64,000 bases of DNA from Patagioenas fasciata (lineage: Eukaryota > Chordata > Aves > Columbiformes > Columbidae): positions 49,741,501 to 49,805,500 of the forward strand of contig NC_092523.1 in the NCBI RefSeq assembly GCF_037038585.1, read 5' to 3'. Every line of letters starts with the position of its first letter. The first letter of the stretch is position 1. A model generated the notes under the pieces. It made no database searches and was not told the DNA's origin. It worked only from the letters and a program-made list of their open reading frames with translations. The translations under genes were made by a program, and so were the position numbers. Positions 52,613-62,897 of this stretch are shown here, one piece after another.

Positions 52613-53659
52613 GTTGCTCACACCGGTGCACTTGTTAGTGTATCCCTTCAGTCCTGGGCTGCGGGGCATTCAGAAGTGGCTCTGTGGAGACGTCTGCATA
52701 GAGGCAGCTGTCAGAACACGCACACTCGATTGTTCACCAAAACATATGCAGACGCGTCCTTAGCCTGTAGATTTGGATGCACAGAGTTCCCTGTGTTCGC
52801 AAGAGACAAGGGAATCGCGTCTGTACGCACAGAAGCAATAGCGGACCGTTTCCCTCGGAGTGAACGCGAAGAGCCGTCTATGTACTCGCAGACACGGGAA
52901 CGTGCCTCAATGCGGTCACAGAGGCAGCAGCTTTTGCACAGATGCTCTGGTGATTCTGGCACTTTCCAGGCACACTCCTGAAAGCCGCGCACACTGCTGT
53001 TCACTCGCTAAACGACCTCTTGGGAAACACGTCTCCGGTCGACGGACCGCTCAGATTGCTTCTCGTGTAACTGTGAACTGTGTCAGCGCAGGGAATCCGT
53101 CTCTGTTGAGCAGATGTCAATCCTGCCTCGCTTTTGCTTTGTTGCCTCTACCAAGATGATTTCCCGTTTCTCTCTTCACTGGAGCACGCAGACACAGCCA
53201 ACGCACATCAAGTGTCAAGAGACACGCTCTGCTGAGCTCAACGCTTGTGCAGATGCACATGTGCGACGAAGTCAACACACGTGCTTGTGGAGAGAAAGAA
53301 AGGGACTCCCAGGCGTGTGGAGCGACGGGGAGAAAGAGCGGGCGCTGAGGAACACAGTTTCAAACAGACTGTCTCCACACAAACAGGCACCTGTCTGCAG
53401 GTATCCTAGATCTTGATTCTTGAACTTGAGGAAACACGCGTCTGAGCAAAACTCCCAAACGCTTCCAGGAAAGACACACGCTCTCCCACAAGCACACAAG
53501 TGTTTGCCCTCAGCTATAGATCAGGGACAAGCTTGTGAAGAGATGCCCTGCTATTCTTTCGCCTTATGGCATCATGTGTTTCGTTCCTCTTGGAGATCGA
53601 TTGTTAAACGTCTTTCCTAGGGCGACTGTGAAGCATTTGCCAACGGAGGAGAAGTAGCA
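52613..53659 (+). repeat. Satellite unit 32, truncated at unit position 1047
   Basis: Begins like half a of the dimer (C at 34, C at 373, C at 575) but has the ordinary G at 543 and C at 761, so it is a recombinant. Private changes: C at 53043 (GTCGACGG, a new SalI-type word) and A at 53643 (GCCAACGG), close to the break. The remaining 650 bp of the unit are absent. Telomere-like DNA follows directly. Confidence 0.95.
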
Positions 53660-53680
53660 AGATTTGGAGTTAGGGGTTGG
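53643..53680. other. Junction of satellite and telomere-like array
   Basis: Unit homology holds up to GAAGTAGCA ending at 53659. The next bases, AGATTTGGAGTTAGGGG, belong to the G-rich array. There is no transitional sequence or mobile-element end, and at most one or two bases are shared by both sides. A private substitution at 53643 lies 16 bp before the break. The form suits either breakage and healing by telomere-like DNA or an illegitimate recombination that joined two subtelomeric blocks. Confidence 0.85.
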
Positions 53681-54009
53681 GGTTAGGTTTAGATTTGGGG
53701 TTAGGTTTAGATTTGGGGTTAGGGGTTGGGGTTTAGGGGTTGGGGTTAGGTTTAGATTTGGGGTTAGGGTTTGGGGTTAGGGATTGGGGTTAGGTTTAGA
53801 TTTGGGGTTAGGGGTTGGGGTTAGGGTTTGGGGTTAGGGATTGGGGTTAGGTTTAGATTTGGGGTTAGGGGTTGGGGTTAGGTTTAGATTTGGGGTTAGG
53901 GGTTGGGGTTTAGGGGTTGAGGTTAGGTTTAGATTTGGGGTTAGGGTTTGGGGTTAGGGGTTGGGGTTAGGTTTAGATTTGGGGTTAGGGGTTGGGGTTT
54001 AGGGTTTGG

Positions 54010-54740
54010 GGTTAGGGGTTGGGGTTAGGTTTAGATTTGGGGTTAGGGGTTGGGGTGAGGGTTTGGGGTTAGGGATTGGGGTTAGGTTTAGATTTGGGGT
54101 TAGGGGTTGGGGTTAGGGGTTGGAGTTAGGTTTAGATTTGGGGTTAGGTTTAGATTTGGGTTTAGGGGTTGGGGTTAGGGTTTGGGGTTAGGGATTGGGG
54201 TTAGGTTTAGATTTGGGGTTAGGGGTTGGGGTTTAGGGGTTGGGGTTAGGTTTAGATTTGGGGTTAGTTTTTGGGGTTAGGGATTGGGGTTAGGTTTAGA
54301 TTTGGGGTTAGGTTTAAATTTGGGGTTGGGGGTTGGGGTTAGGGGTTGGGGTTAGGTTTAGATTTGGGGTTAGGGGTTGGGGTTAAGGTTTGGGGTTAGG
54401 GATTGGGGTTAGGTTTAGATTTGGAGTTAGGGGTTGGGGTTAGGTTTAGATTTGGGGTTAGGTTTAGATTTGGGGTTAGGGGTTGGGGTTAGGGGTTGGG
54501 GTTAGGGGTTGGGGTTAGGGGTTGAGGTTAGGTTTCGATTTGGGGTTAGGGGTTGGGGTTAGGGGTTGGGGTTAGGTTTAGATTTGGGGTTAGGGGTTGG
54601 GGTTTAGGGGTTGGGGTTAGGGATTGGGGTTAGGTTTAGATTTGGGGTTAGGGGTTGGGGTTAGGTTTAGATTTGGGGTTAGGGGTTGGGGTTTAAAGGT
54701 TGGGGTTAGGTTTAGATTTGGGGTTAGGGTTTGGGGTTAG
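54010..54740 (+). repeat. Roughly 0.7-kb direct repeat, left copy
   Basis: This stretch closely resembles 57965-58700, about 3.95 kb to the right. Shared rare words include TTTAAATTTGGGG at 54313 (58266 in the partner), GGTTAAGGTTTGG at about 54382 (58335) and AGGGGTTGAGG near 54520. A pair of direct repeats at the two ends of copy A offers an obvious substrate for the exchange that made the 4.5-kb tandem duplication. Confidence 0.65.
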
Positions 54741-57700
54741 GGGTTGGGGTTAGGTTTAGATTTGGGGTTAGGGATTGGGGTTAGGTTTAGATTTGGAGTT
54801 AGGGGTTGGGGTTAGGTTTAGATTTGGGGTTAGGGGTTGGGGTTAGGGTTTGGGGTTAGGGATTGGGGTTAGGTTTAGATTTGGGGTTAGGGGTTGGGAT
54901 TTAGGGGTTGGGGTTAGGTTTAGATTTGGGGTTAGGGTTTGGGGTTAGGGATTGGGGTTAGGTTTAGATTTGGGGTTAGGGGTTGGGGTTAGGGTTTGGG
55001 GTTAGGGATTGGGGTTAGGTTTAGATTTGGGGTTAGGTTTAAATTTGGGGTTGGGGGTTGGGGTTAGGTTTAGATTTGGGGTTAGGGGTTCGGGTTAGGC
55101 TTAGATTTGGGGTTAGTTTTAGATTTGGGGTTAGGGGTTGGGGTTAGGGGTTGGGGTTAGGGATTGGTTGTGGTTAGGTTTGGATTTGGAGTTAGGGGTT
55201 GGGGTTAGGTTTAGATTTGGGGTTAGGTTTAGATTTGGGGTTAGGGGTTGGGGTTAGGGGTTGGGTTTAGGGGTTAGGGTTAGGGGTTGAGGTTAGGTTT
55301 AGATTTGGGGTTAGGGGTTGGGGTTAGGGGTTGGGGTTAGGTTTAGATTTGGGGTTAGGGTTTGGGGTTTAGGGGTTGGGGTTAGGGATTGGGGTTAGGT
55401 TTAGATTTGGGGTTAGGGGTTGGGGTTAGGTTTAGATTTGGGGTTAGGGGTTGAGGTTTAGGAGTTGGGGTTAGGATTAGATTTGGGGTTAGGGTTTGGG
55501 GTTAGGGGTTGGGGTTAGGTTTAGATTTGGGGTTAGGGGTTGGGGTTAGGGTTTGGGGTTAGGGATTGGGGTTAGGTTTAGATTTGGAGTTAGGGGTTGG
55601 GGTTAGGTTTAGATTTGGGGTTAGGGGTTGGGGTTAGGGTTTGGGGTTAGGGATTGGGGTTAGGTTTAGATTTGGGGTTAGGGGTTGGGGTTTAGGGGTT
55701 GGGGTTAGGTTTAGATTTGGGGTTAGGGTTTGGGGTTAGGTTTAGATTTGGGGTTAGGGGTTGGGGTTAGGGTTTGGGGTTAGGGATTGGGGTTAGGTTT
55801 AGATTTGGAGTTAGGGGTTGGGGTTAGGTTTAGATTTGGGGTTAGGGGTTGGGGTTAGGTTTAGATTTGGGGTTAGGGGTTGGGGTTTAGGGGTTGGGGT
55901 TAGGTTTAGATTTGGGTTTAGGGGTTGGGGTTAGGGTTTGGGGTTAGGGATTGGGGTTAGGTTTAGATTTGGGGTTAGGGGTTGGGGTTTAGGGGTTGGG
56001 GTTAGGTTTAGATTTGGGGTTAGGGGCTGGGGTTAGGGTTTGGGGTTAGGGATTGGGGTTAGGTTTAGATTTGGGGTTAGGGTTTGGGGTTAGGTTTAGA
56101 TTTGGGATTAGGGGTTGGGGTTTAGGGGTTGGGGTTAGGTTTAGATTTGGGTTTAGGGTTTGGGGTTAGGGGTTGGGGTTAGGTTTAGATTTGGGGTTAG
56201 GGGTTGGGGCTTAGGGGTTGGGGTTAGGTTTAGATTTGGGTTTAGGGGTTGGGGTTAGGGTTTGGGGTTAGGGATTGGGGTTAGGTTTAGATTTGGGGTT
56301 AGGGGTTGGGGTTTAGGGGTTGGGGTTAGGTTTAGATTTGGGGTTAGGGTTTGGGGTTAGGGATTGGGGTTAGGTTTAGATTTGCGGTTAGGTTTAGATT
56401 TGGGGTTGGGGTTTGGGGTTAGGGTTTGGGGTTAGGGATTGGGGTTAGGCTTAGATTTGGGGTTAGGTTTAGATTTGGGGTTAGGGTTTGGGGTTAGGGG
56501 TTGGGGTTAGGTTTAGATTTGGGGTTAGGGTTTGGGGTTAGGGGTTGGGGTTAGGTTTAGATTTGGGGTTAGGGGTTGGGGTTAGGGTTTGGGGTTAGGG
56601 ATTGGGGTTAGGTTTAGATTTGGAGTTAGGGGTTGGGGTTAGGTTTAGATTTGGGGTTAGGGGTTGGGGTTAGGGTTTGGGGTTAGGGATTGGGGTTAGG
56701 TTTAGATTTGGGGTTAGGGGTTGGGGTTTAGGGGTTGGGGTTAGGTTTAGATTTGGGGTTAGGGTTTGGGGTTAGGGGTTGGGGTTAGGTTTAGATTTGG
56801 GGTTAGGGGTTGGGGTTAGGGTTTGGGGTTAGGGATTGGGGTTAGGTTTAGATTTGGAGTTAGGGGTTGGGGTTAGGTTTAGATTTGGGGTTAGGGGTTG
56901 GGGTTAGGTTTAGATTTGGGGTTAGGGGTTGGGGTTTAGGGGTTGGGGTTAGGTTTAGATTTGGGTTTAGGGGTTGGGGTTAGGGTTTGGGGTTAGGGAT
57001 TGGGGTTAGTTTTAGATTTGGGGTTAGGGGTTGGGGTTAGGGTTTGGGGTTAGGGATTGGGGTTAGGTTTAGATTTGGGGTTAGGGTTTGGGGTTAGGTT
57101 TAGATTTGGGATTAGGGGTTGGGGTTTAGGGGTTGGGGTTAGGTTTAGATTTGGGTTTAGGGGTTGGGGTTAAGGGTTGGGGTTAGGGATTTGGGTTAGG
57201 TTTAGATTTGGGGTTAGGGGTTGAGGTTTAGGGGTTGGGGTTAGGTTTAGATTTGGGTTTAGGGGTTGGGGTTAGGGTTTGGGGTTAGGGGTTGGGGTTA
57301 GGTTTAGATTTAGGGTTAGGGGTTGGGGTTAGGGTTTGGGGTTAGAAATTGGGGTTAGGTTTAGATTTGGGGTTAGGGTTTGGGGTTAGGTTTAGATTTG
57401 GGATTAGTGGTTGGGGTTTAGGGGTTGGGGTTAGGTTTAGATTTGGGTTTAGGGTTTGGGGTTAGGGGTTGGGGTTAGGTTTAGATTTGGGGTTAGGGGT
57501 TGGGGTTTAAAGGTTGGGGTTAGGTTTAGATTTGGGTTTAGGGGTTGGGGTTAGGGTTTGGGGTTAGGGATTGGGGTTAGGTTTAGATTTGGGGTTAGGG
57601 GTTGGGGTTTAGGGGTTGGGGTTAGGTTTAGATTTGGGGTTAGGGTTTGGGGTTAGGGATTGGGGTTAGGTTTAGATTTGCGGTTAGGTTTAGATTTGGG

Positions 57701-58713
57701 GTTGGGGTTTGGGGTTAGGGTTTGGTGTTAGGAATTGGGGTTAGGCTTAGATTTGGGGTCAGGTTTAGATTTGGGGTTAGGGTTTGGGGTTAGGGGTTGG
57801 GGTTAGGTTTAGATTTGGGGTTAGGGGTTGGGGTTAGGGTTTGGGGTTAGGGATTGGGGTTAGGTTTAGATTTGGAGTTAGGGGTTGGTGTTAGGTTCAG
57901 ATTTGGGGTTAGGTTTAGATTTGGGGTTAGGGGTTGGGGTTAGGGGTTGGGGTTAGGGGTTGGGGTTAGGGGTTGAGGTTAGGTTTAGATTTGGGGTTAG
58001 GGGTTGGGGTTAGGGTTTGGGGTTAGTGATTGCGGTTAGGTTTATATTTGGGGTTAGGGGTTGGGGTTAGGGGTTGGGGTTAGGTTTAGATTTGGGGTTA
58101 GGTTTAGATTTGGGTTTAGGGGTTGGGGTTAGGGTTTGGGGTTAGGGATTGGGGTTAGGTTTAGATTTGGGTTAGGGGGTGGGCTTTAGGGGTTGGGGTT
58201 AGGTTTAGATTTGGGGTTAGGTTTTGGGGTTAGGGATTGGGGTTAGGTTTAGATTTGGGGTTAGGTTTAAATTTGGGGTTGGGGGTTGGGGTTAGGGGTT
58301 GGGGTTAGGTTTAGATTTGGGGTTAGGGGTTGGGGTTAAGGTTTGGCGTTAGGGATTGGGGTTAGGTTTAGATTTGGAGTTAGGGGTTGGGGTTAGGTTT
58401 AGATTTGGGGTTAGGTTTAGATTTGGGGTTAGGGGTTGGGGTTAGGGGTTGGGGTTAGGGGTTGGGGTTAGGGGTTGAGGTTAGGTTTAGATTTGGGGTT
58501 AGGGGTTGGGGTTAGGGGTTGGGGTTAGGTTTAGATTTGGGGTTAGGGGTTGGGGTTTAGGGGTTGGGGTTAGGGATTGGGGTTAGGTTTAGATTTGGGG
58601 TTAGGGGTTGGGGTTAGGTTTAGATTTGGGGTTAGGGGTTGGGGTTTAGGGGTTGGGGTTAGGTTTAGATTTGGGGTTAGGGTTTGGGGTTAGGGATTGG
58701 GGTTAGGTTTACA
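54181..58713 (+). repeat. Second-level repeat of the telomere-like array, copy A (4533 bp)
   Basis: Recognised by rare words that recur in the same order further right. TTAGTTTTT at 54264 and GTTTCGATT at 54532 recur 4533 bp on. GGGGTTCGGG at about 55085, the TTAGGG doublet at 55274, GGGGCTGG at 56023 and TTTGCGG at 56381 recur 4476 bp on. TTAGGTTCAG at 57891, TTTATATTTG at 58041 and TTTGGCGTT at 58342 recur 4184 bp on. It has 57 bp (about 54805-54861) and 292 bp (about 57108-57399) that copy B lacks. Confidence 0.85.
57965..58700 (+). repeat. Roughly 0.7-kb direct repeat, right copy
   Basis: Partner of 54010-54740. Because copy B follows directly, this stretch and the start of copy B (58782-59260) also form a local tandem pair with an offset of 580 bp, seen in TTTAAATTT at 58266 and 58846. 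It differs from its partner at scattered single bases, such as GGCTTTAGG at 58182 and TTTGGCGTT at 58342. Confidence 0.65.
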
Positions 58714-61700
58714 TTTGCGGTTAGGGGTTGGGGTTAGGTTTAGATTTGGGGTTAGGGGTTGGGGTTTAGGGGTTGGGGTTAGGTTTAGATTTGGGGTTAG
58801 TTTTTGGGGTTAGGGATTGGGGTTAGGTTTAGATTTGGGGTTAGGTTTAAATTTGGGGTTGGGGGTTGGGGTTAGGGGTTGGGGTTAGGTTTAGATTTGG
58901 GGTTAGGGGTTGGGGTTAAGGTTTGGGGTTAGGGATTGGGGTTAGGTTTAGATTTGGAGTTAGGGGTTGGGGTTAGGTTTAGATTTGGGGTTAGGTTTAG
59001 ATTTGGGGTTAGGGGTTGGGGTTAGGGGTTGGGGTTAGGGGTTGGGGTTAGGGGTTGAGGTTAGGTTTCGATTTGGGGTTAGGGGTTGGGGTTAGGGGTT
59101 GGGGTTAGGTTTAGATTTGGGGTTAGGGGTTGGGGTTTAGGGGTTGGGGTTAGGGATTGGGGTTAGGTTTAGATTTGGGGTTAGGGGTTGGGGTTAGGTT
59201 TAGATTTGGGGTTAGGGGTTGGGGTTTAAAGGTTGGGGTTAGGTTTAGATTTGGGGTTAGGGTTTGGGGTTAGGGGTTGGGGTTAGGTTTAGATTTGGGG
59301 TTAGGGATTGGGGTTAGGTTTAGATTTGGAGTTAGGGATTGGGGTTAGGTTTAGATTTGGGGTTAGGGGTTGGGATTTAGGGGTTGGGGTTAGGTTTAGA
59401 TTTGGGGTTAGGGTTTGGGGTTAGGGATTGGGGTTAGGTTTAGATTTGGGGTTAGGGGTTGGGGTTAGGGTTTGGGGTTAGGGATTGGGGTTAGGTTTAG
59501 ATTTGGGGTTAGGTTTAAATTTGGGGTTGGGGGTTGGGGTTAGGTTTAGATTTGGGGTTAGGGGTTCGGGTTAGGCTTAGATTTGGGGTTAGTTTTAGAT
59601 TTGGGGTTAGGGGTTGGGGTTAGGGGTTGGGGTTAGGGATTGGTTGTGGTTAGGTTTGGATTTGGAGTTAGGGGTTGGGGTTAGGTTTAGATTTGGGGTT
59701 AGGTTTAGATTTGGGGTTAGGGGTTGGGGTTAGGGGTTGGGTTTAGGGGTTAGGGTTAGGGGTTGAGGTTAGGTTTAGATTTGGGGTTAGAGGTTGGGGT
59801 TAGGGGTTGGGGTTAGGTTTAGATTTGGGGTTAGGGTTTGGGGTTTAGGGGTTGGGGTTAGGGATTGGGGTTAGGTTTAGATTTGGGGTTAGGGGTTGGG
59901 GTTAGGTTTAGATTTGGGGTTAGGGGTTGAGGTTTAGGAGTTGGGGTTAGGATTAGATTTGGGGTTAGGGTTTGGGGTTAGGGGTTGGGGTTAGGTTTAG
60001 ATTTGGGGTTAGGGGTTGGGGTTAGGGTTTGGGGTTAGGGATTGGGGTTAGGTTTAGATTTGGAGTTAGGGGTTGGGGTTAGGTTTAGATTTGGGGTTAG
60101 GGGTTGGGGTTAGGGTTTGGGGTTAGGGATTGGGGTTAGGTTTAGATTTGGGGTTAGGGGTTGGGGTTTAGGGGTTGGGGTTAGGTTTAGATTTGGGGTT
60201 AGGGTTTGGGGTTAGGTTTAGATTTGGGGTTAGGGGTTGGGGTTAGGGTTTGGGGTTAGGGATTGGGGTTAGGTTTAGATTTGGAGTTAGGGGTTGGGGT
60301 TAGGTTTAGATTTGGGGTTAGGGGTTGGGGTTAGGTTTAGATTTGGGGTTAGGGGTTGGGGTTTAGGGGTTGGGGTTAGGTTTAGATTTGGGTTTAGGGG
60401 TTGGGGTTAGGGTTTGGGGTTAGGGATTGGGGTTAGGTTTAGATTTGGGGTTAGGGGTTGGGGTTTAGGGGTTTGGGTTAGGTTTAGATTTGGGGTTAGG
60501 GGCTGGGGTTAGGGTTTGGGGTTAGGGATTGGGGTTAGGTTTAGATTTGGGGTTAGGGTTTGGGGTTAGGTTTAGATTTGGGATTAGGGGTTGGGGTTTA
60601 GGGGTTGGGGTTAGGTTTAGATTTGGGTTTAGGGTTTGGGCTTAGGGGTTGGGGTTAGGTTTAGATTTGGGGTTAGGGGTTGGGGCTTAGGGGTTGGGGT
60701 TAGGTTTAGATTTGGGTTTAGGGGTTGGGGTTAGGGTTTGGGGTTAGGGATTGGGGTTAGGTTTAGATTTGGGGTTAGGGGTTGGGGTTTAGGGGTTGGG
60801 GTTAGGTTTAGATTTGGGGTTAGGGTTTGGGGTTAGGGATTGGGGTTAGGTTTAGATTTGCGGTTAGGTTTAGATTTGGGGTTGGGGTTTGGGGTTAGGG
60901 TTTGGGGTTAGGGATTGGGGTTAGGCTTAGATTTGGGGTTAGGTTTAGATTTGGGGTTAGGGTTTGGGGTTAGGGGTTGGGGTTAGGTTTAGATTTGGGG
61001 TTAGGGTTTGGGGTTAGGGGTTGGGATTAGGTTTAGATTTGGGGTTAGGGGTTGGGGTTAGGGTTTGGGGTTAGGGATTGGGGTTAGGTTTAGATTTGGA
61101 GTTAGGGGTTGGGGTTAGGTTTAGATTTGGGGTTAGGGGTTGGGGTTAGGGTTTGGGGTTAGGGATTGGGGTTAGGTTTAGATTATGGGTTAGGGGTTGG
61201 GGTTTAGGGGTTGGGGTTAGGTTTAGATTTGGGGTTAGGGTTTGGGGTTAGGGGTTGGGGTTAGGTTTAGATTTGGGGTTAGGGGTTGGGGTTAGGGTTT
61301 GGGGTTAGGGATTGGGGTTAGGTTTAGATTTGGAGTTAGGGGTTGGGGTTAGGTTTAGATTTGGGGTTAGGGGTTGGGGTTAGGTTTAGATTTGGGGTTA
61401 GGGGTTGGGGTTTAGGGGTTGGGGTTAGGTTTAGATTTGGGTTTAGGGGTTGGGGTTAGGGTTTGGGGTTAGGGATTGGGGTTAGTTTTAGATTTGGGGT
61501 TAGGGGTTGGGGTTAGGGTTTGGGGTTAGGGATTGGGGTTAGGTTTAGATTTGGGGTTAGGGTTTGGGGTTAGGTTTAGATTTGGGATTAGTGGTTGGGG
61601 TTTAGGGGTTGGGGTTAGGTTTAGATTTGGGTTTAGGGTTTGGGGTTAGGGGTTGGGGTTAGGTTTAGATTTGGGGTTAGGGGTTGGGGTTTAAAGGTTG

Positions 61701-62897
61701 GGGTTAGGTTTAGATTTGGGTTTAGGGGTTGGGGTTAGGGTTTGGGGTTAGGGATTGGGGTTAGGTTTAGATTTGGGGTTAGGGGTTGGGGTTTAGGGGT
61801 TGGGGTTAGGTTTAGATTTGGGGTTAGGGTTTGGGGTTAGGGATTGGGGTTAGGTTTAGATTTGCGGTTAGGTTTAGATTTGGGGTTGGGGTTTGGGGTT
61901 AGGGTTTGGGGTTAGGAATTGGGGTTAGGCTTAGATTTGGGGTTAGGTTTAGATTTGGGGTTAGGGTTTGGGGTTAGGGGTTGGGGTTAGGTTTAGATTT
62001 GGGGTTAGGGGTTGGGGTTAGGGTTTGGGGTTAGGGATTGGGGTTAGGTTTAGATTTGGAGTTAGGGGTTGGTGTTAGGTTCAGATTTGGGGTTAGGTTT
62101 AGATTTGGGGTTAGGGGTTGGGGTTAGGGGTTGGGGTTAGGGGTTGGGGTTAGGGGTTGAGGTTAGGTTTAGATTTGGGGTTAGGGGTTGGGGTTAGGGT
62201 TTGGGGTTAGGGATTGCGGTTAGGTTTATATTTGGGGTTAGGGGTTGGGGATAGGGGTTGGGGTTAGGTTTAGATTTGGGGTTAGGTTTAGATTTGGGTT
62301 TAGGGGTTGGGGTTAGGGTTTGGGGTTAGGGATTGGGGTTAGGTTTAGATTTGGGTTAGGGGGTGGGCTTTAGGGGTTGGGGTTAGGTTTAGATTTGGGG
62401 TTAGGTTTTGGGGTTAGGGATTGGGGTTAGGTTTAGATTTGGGGTTAGGTTTAAATTTGGGGTTGGGGGTTGGGGTTAGGGGTTGGGGTTAGGTTTAGAT
62501 TTGGGGTTAGGGGTTGGGGTTAAGGTTTGGCGTTAGGGATTGGGGTTAGGTTTAGATTTGGAGTTAGGGGTTGGGGTTAGGTTTAGATTTGGGGTTAGGT
62601 TTAGATTTGGGGTTAGGGGTTGGGGTTAGGGGTTGGGGTTAGGGGTTGGGGTTAGGGGTTGAGGTTAGGTTTAGATTTGGGGTTAGGGGTTGGGGTTAGG
62701 GGTTGGGGTTAGGTTTAGATTTGGGGTTAGGGGTTGGGGTTTAGGGGTTGGGGTTAGGGATTGGGGTTAGGTTTAGATTTGGGGTTAGGGGTTGGGGTTA
62801 GGTTTAGATTTGGGGTTAGGGGTTGGGGTTTAGGGGTTGGGGTTAGGTTTAGATTTGGGGTTAGGGTTTGGGGTTAGGGATTGGGGTTAGGTTTAGA
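58714..62897 (+). repeat. Second-level repeat of the telomere-like array, copy B (4184 bp)
   Basis: Directly abuts copy A and repeats its rare variants in order. The offset falls from 4533 to 4476 to 4184, and each step is explained by one deletion relative to copy A. Both missing blocks lie between locally similar words, as expected of slippage or unequal exchange. Some point differences separate the copies, for example ordinary TTTGGGG at 54181 against TTTGCGG at 58714. Confidence 0.85.

Larger units (their letters stand above)
1..53659. repeat. 1697-bp tandem satellite array, 31.6 copies
   Basis: The same sequence recurs head to tail every 1697 bp without interruption. The phase used here starts at GTTGCTCACACCGG, which happens to be the first base of the window, so the array very probably continues to the left. 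Two units are 1700 bp (the fifth and eleventh) and one is 1696 bp (the fifteenth). All units have the same orientation, with no spacer and no inserted element. The unit is slightly more than half G+C by eye. No unit contains a convincing gene, although each holds about a dozen overlapping short open frames on both strands. The family was not recognised by name. Long satellites next to telomere-like sequence are known at coccidian chromosome ends, but membership in a described family would need a database comparison. Confidence 0.98.

Noticed and set aside
1..53659. CRISPR array or bacterial repeat system
   Set aside because: Units are 1.7 kb and contiguous, without a short repeat-unique spacer pattern and without associated genes.
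1..53659. Tandem ribosomal RNA genes
   Set aside because: The unit is too short for a full rDNA repeat and no conserved rRNA segment was recognised.
1..53659. Centromeric satellite
   Set aside because: The direct junction to oriented telomere-like DNA favours a subtelomere. Nothing in the sequence points to a centromere.
1..53659. Tandem mobile elements or retrotransposon copies
   Set aside because: No terminal inverted or long terminal repeats, no target-site duplications and no transposase or reverse-transcriptase motif in any frame.
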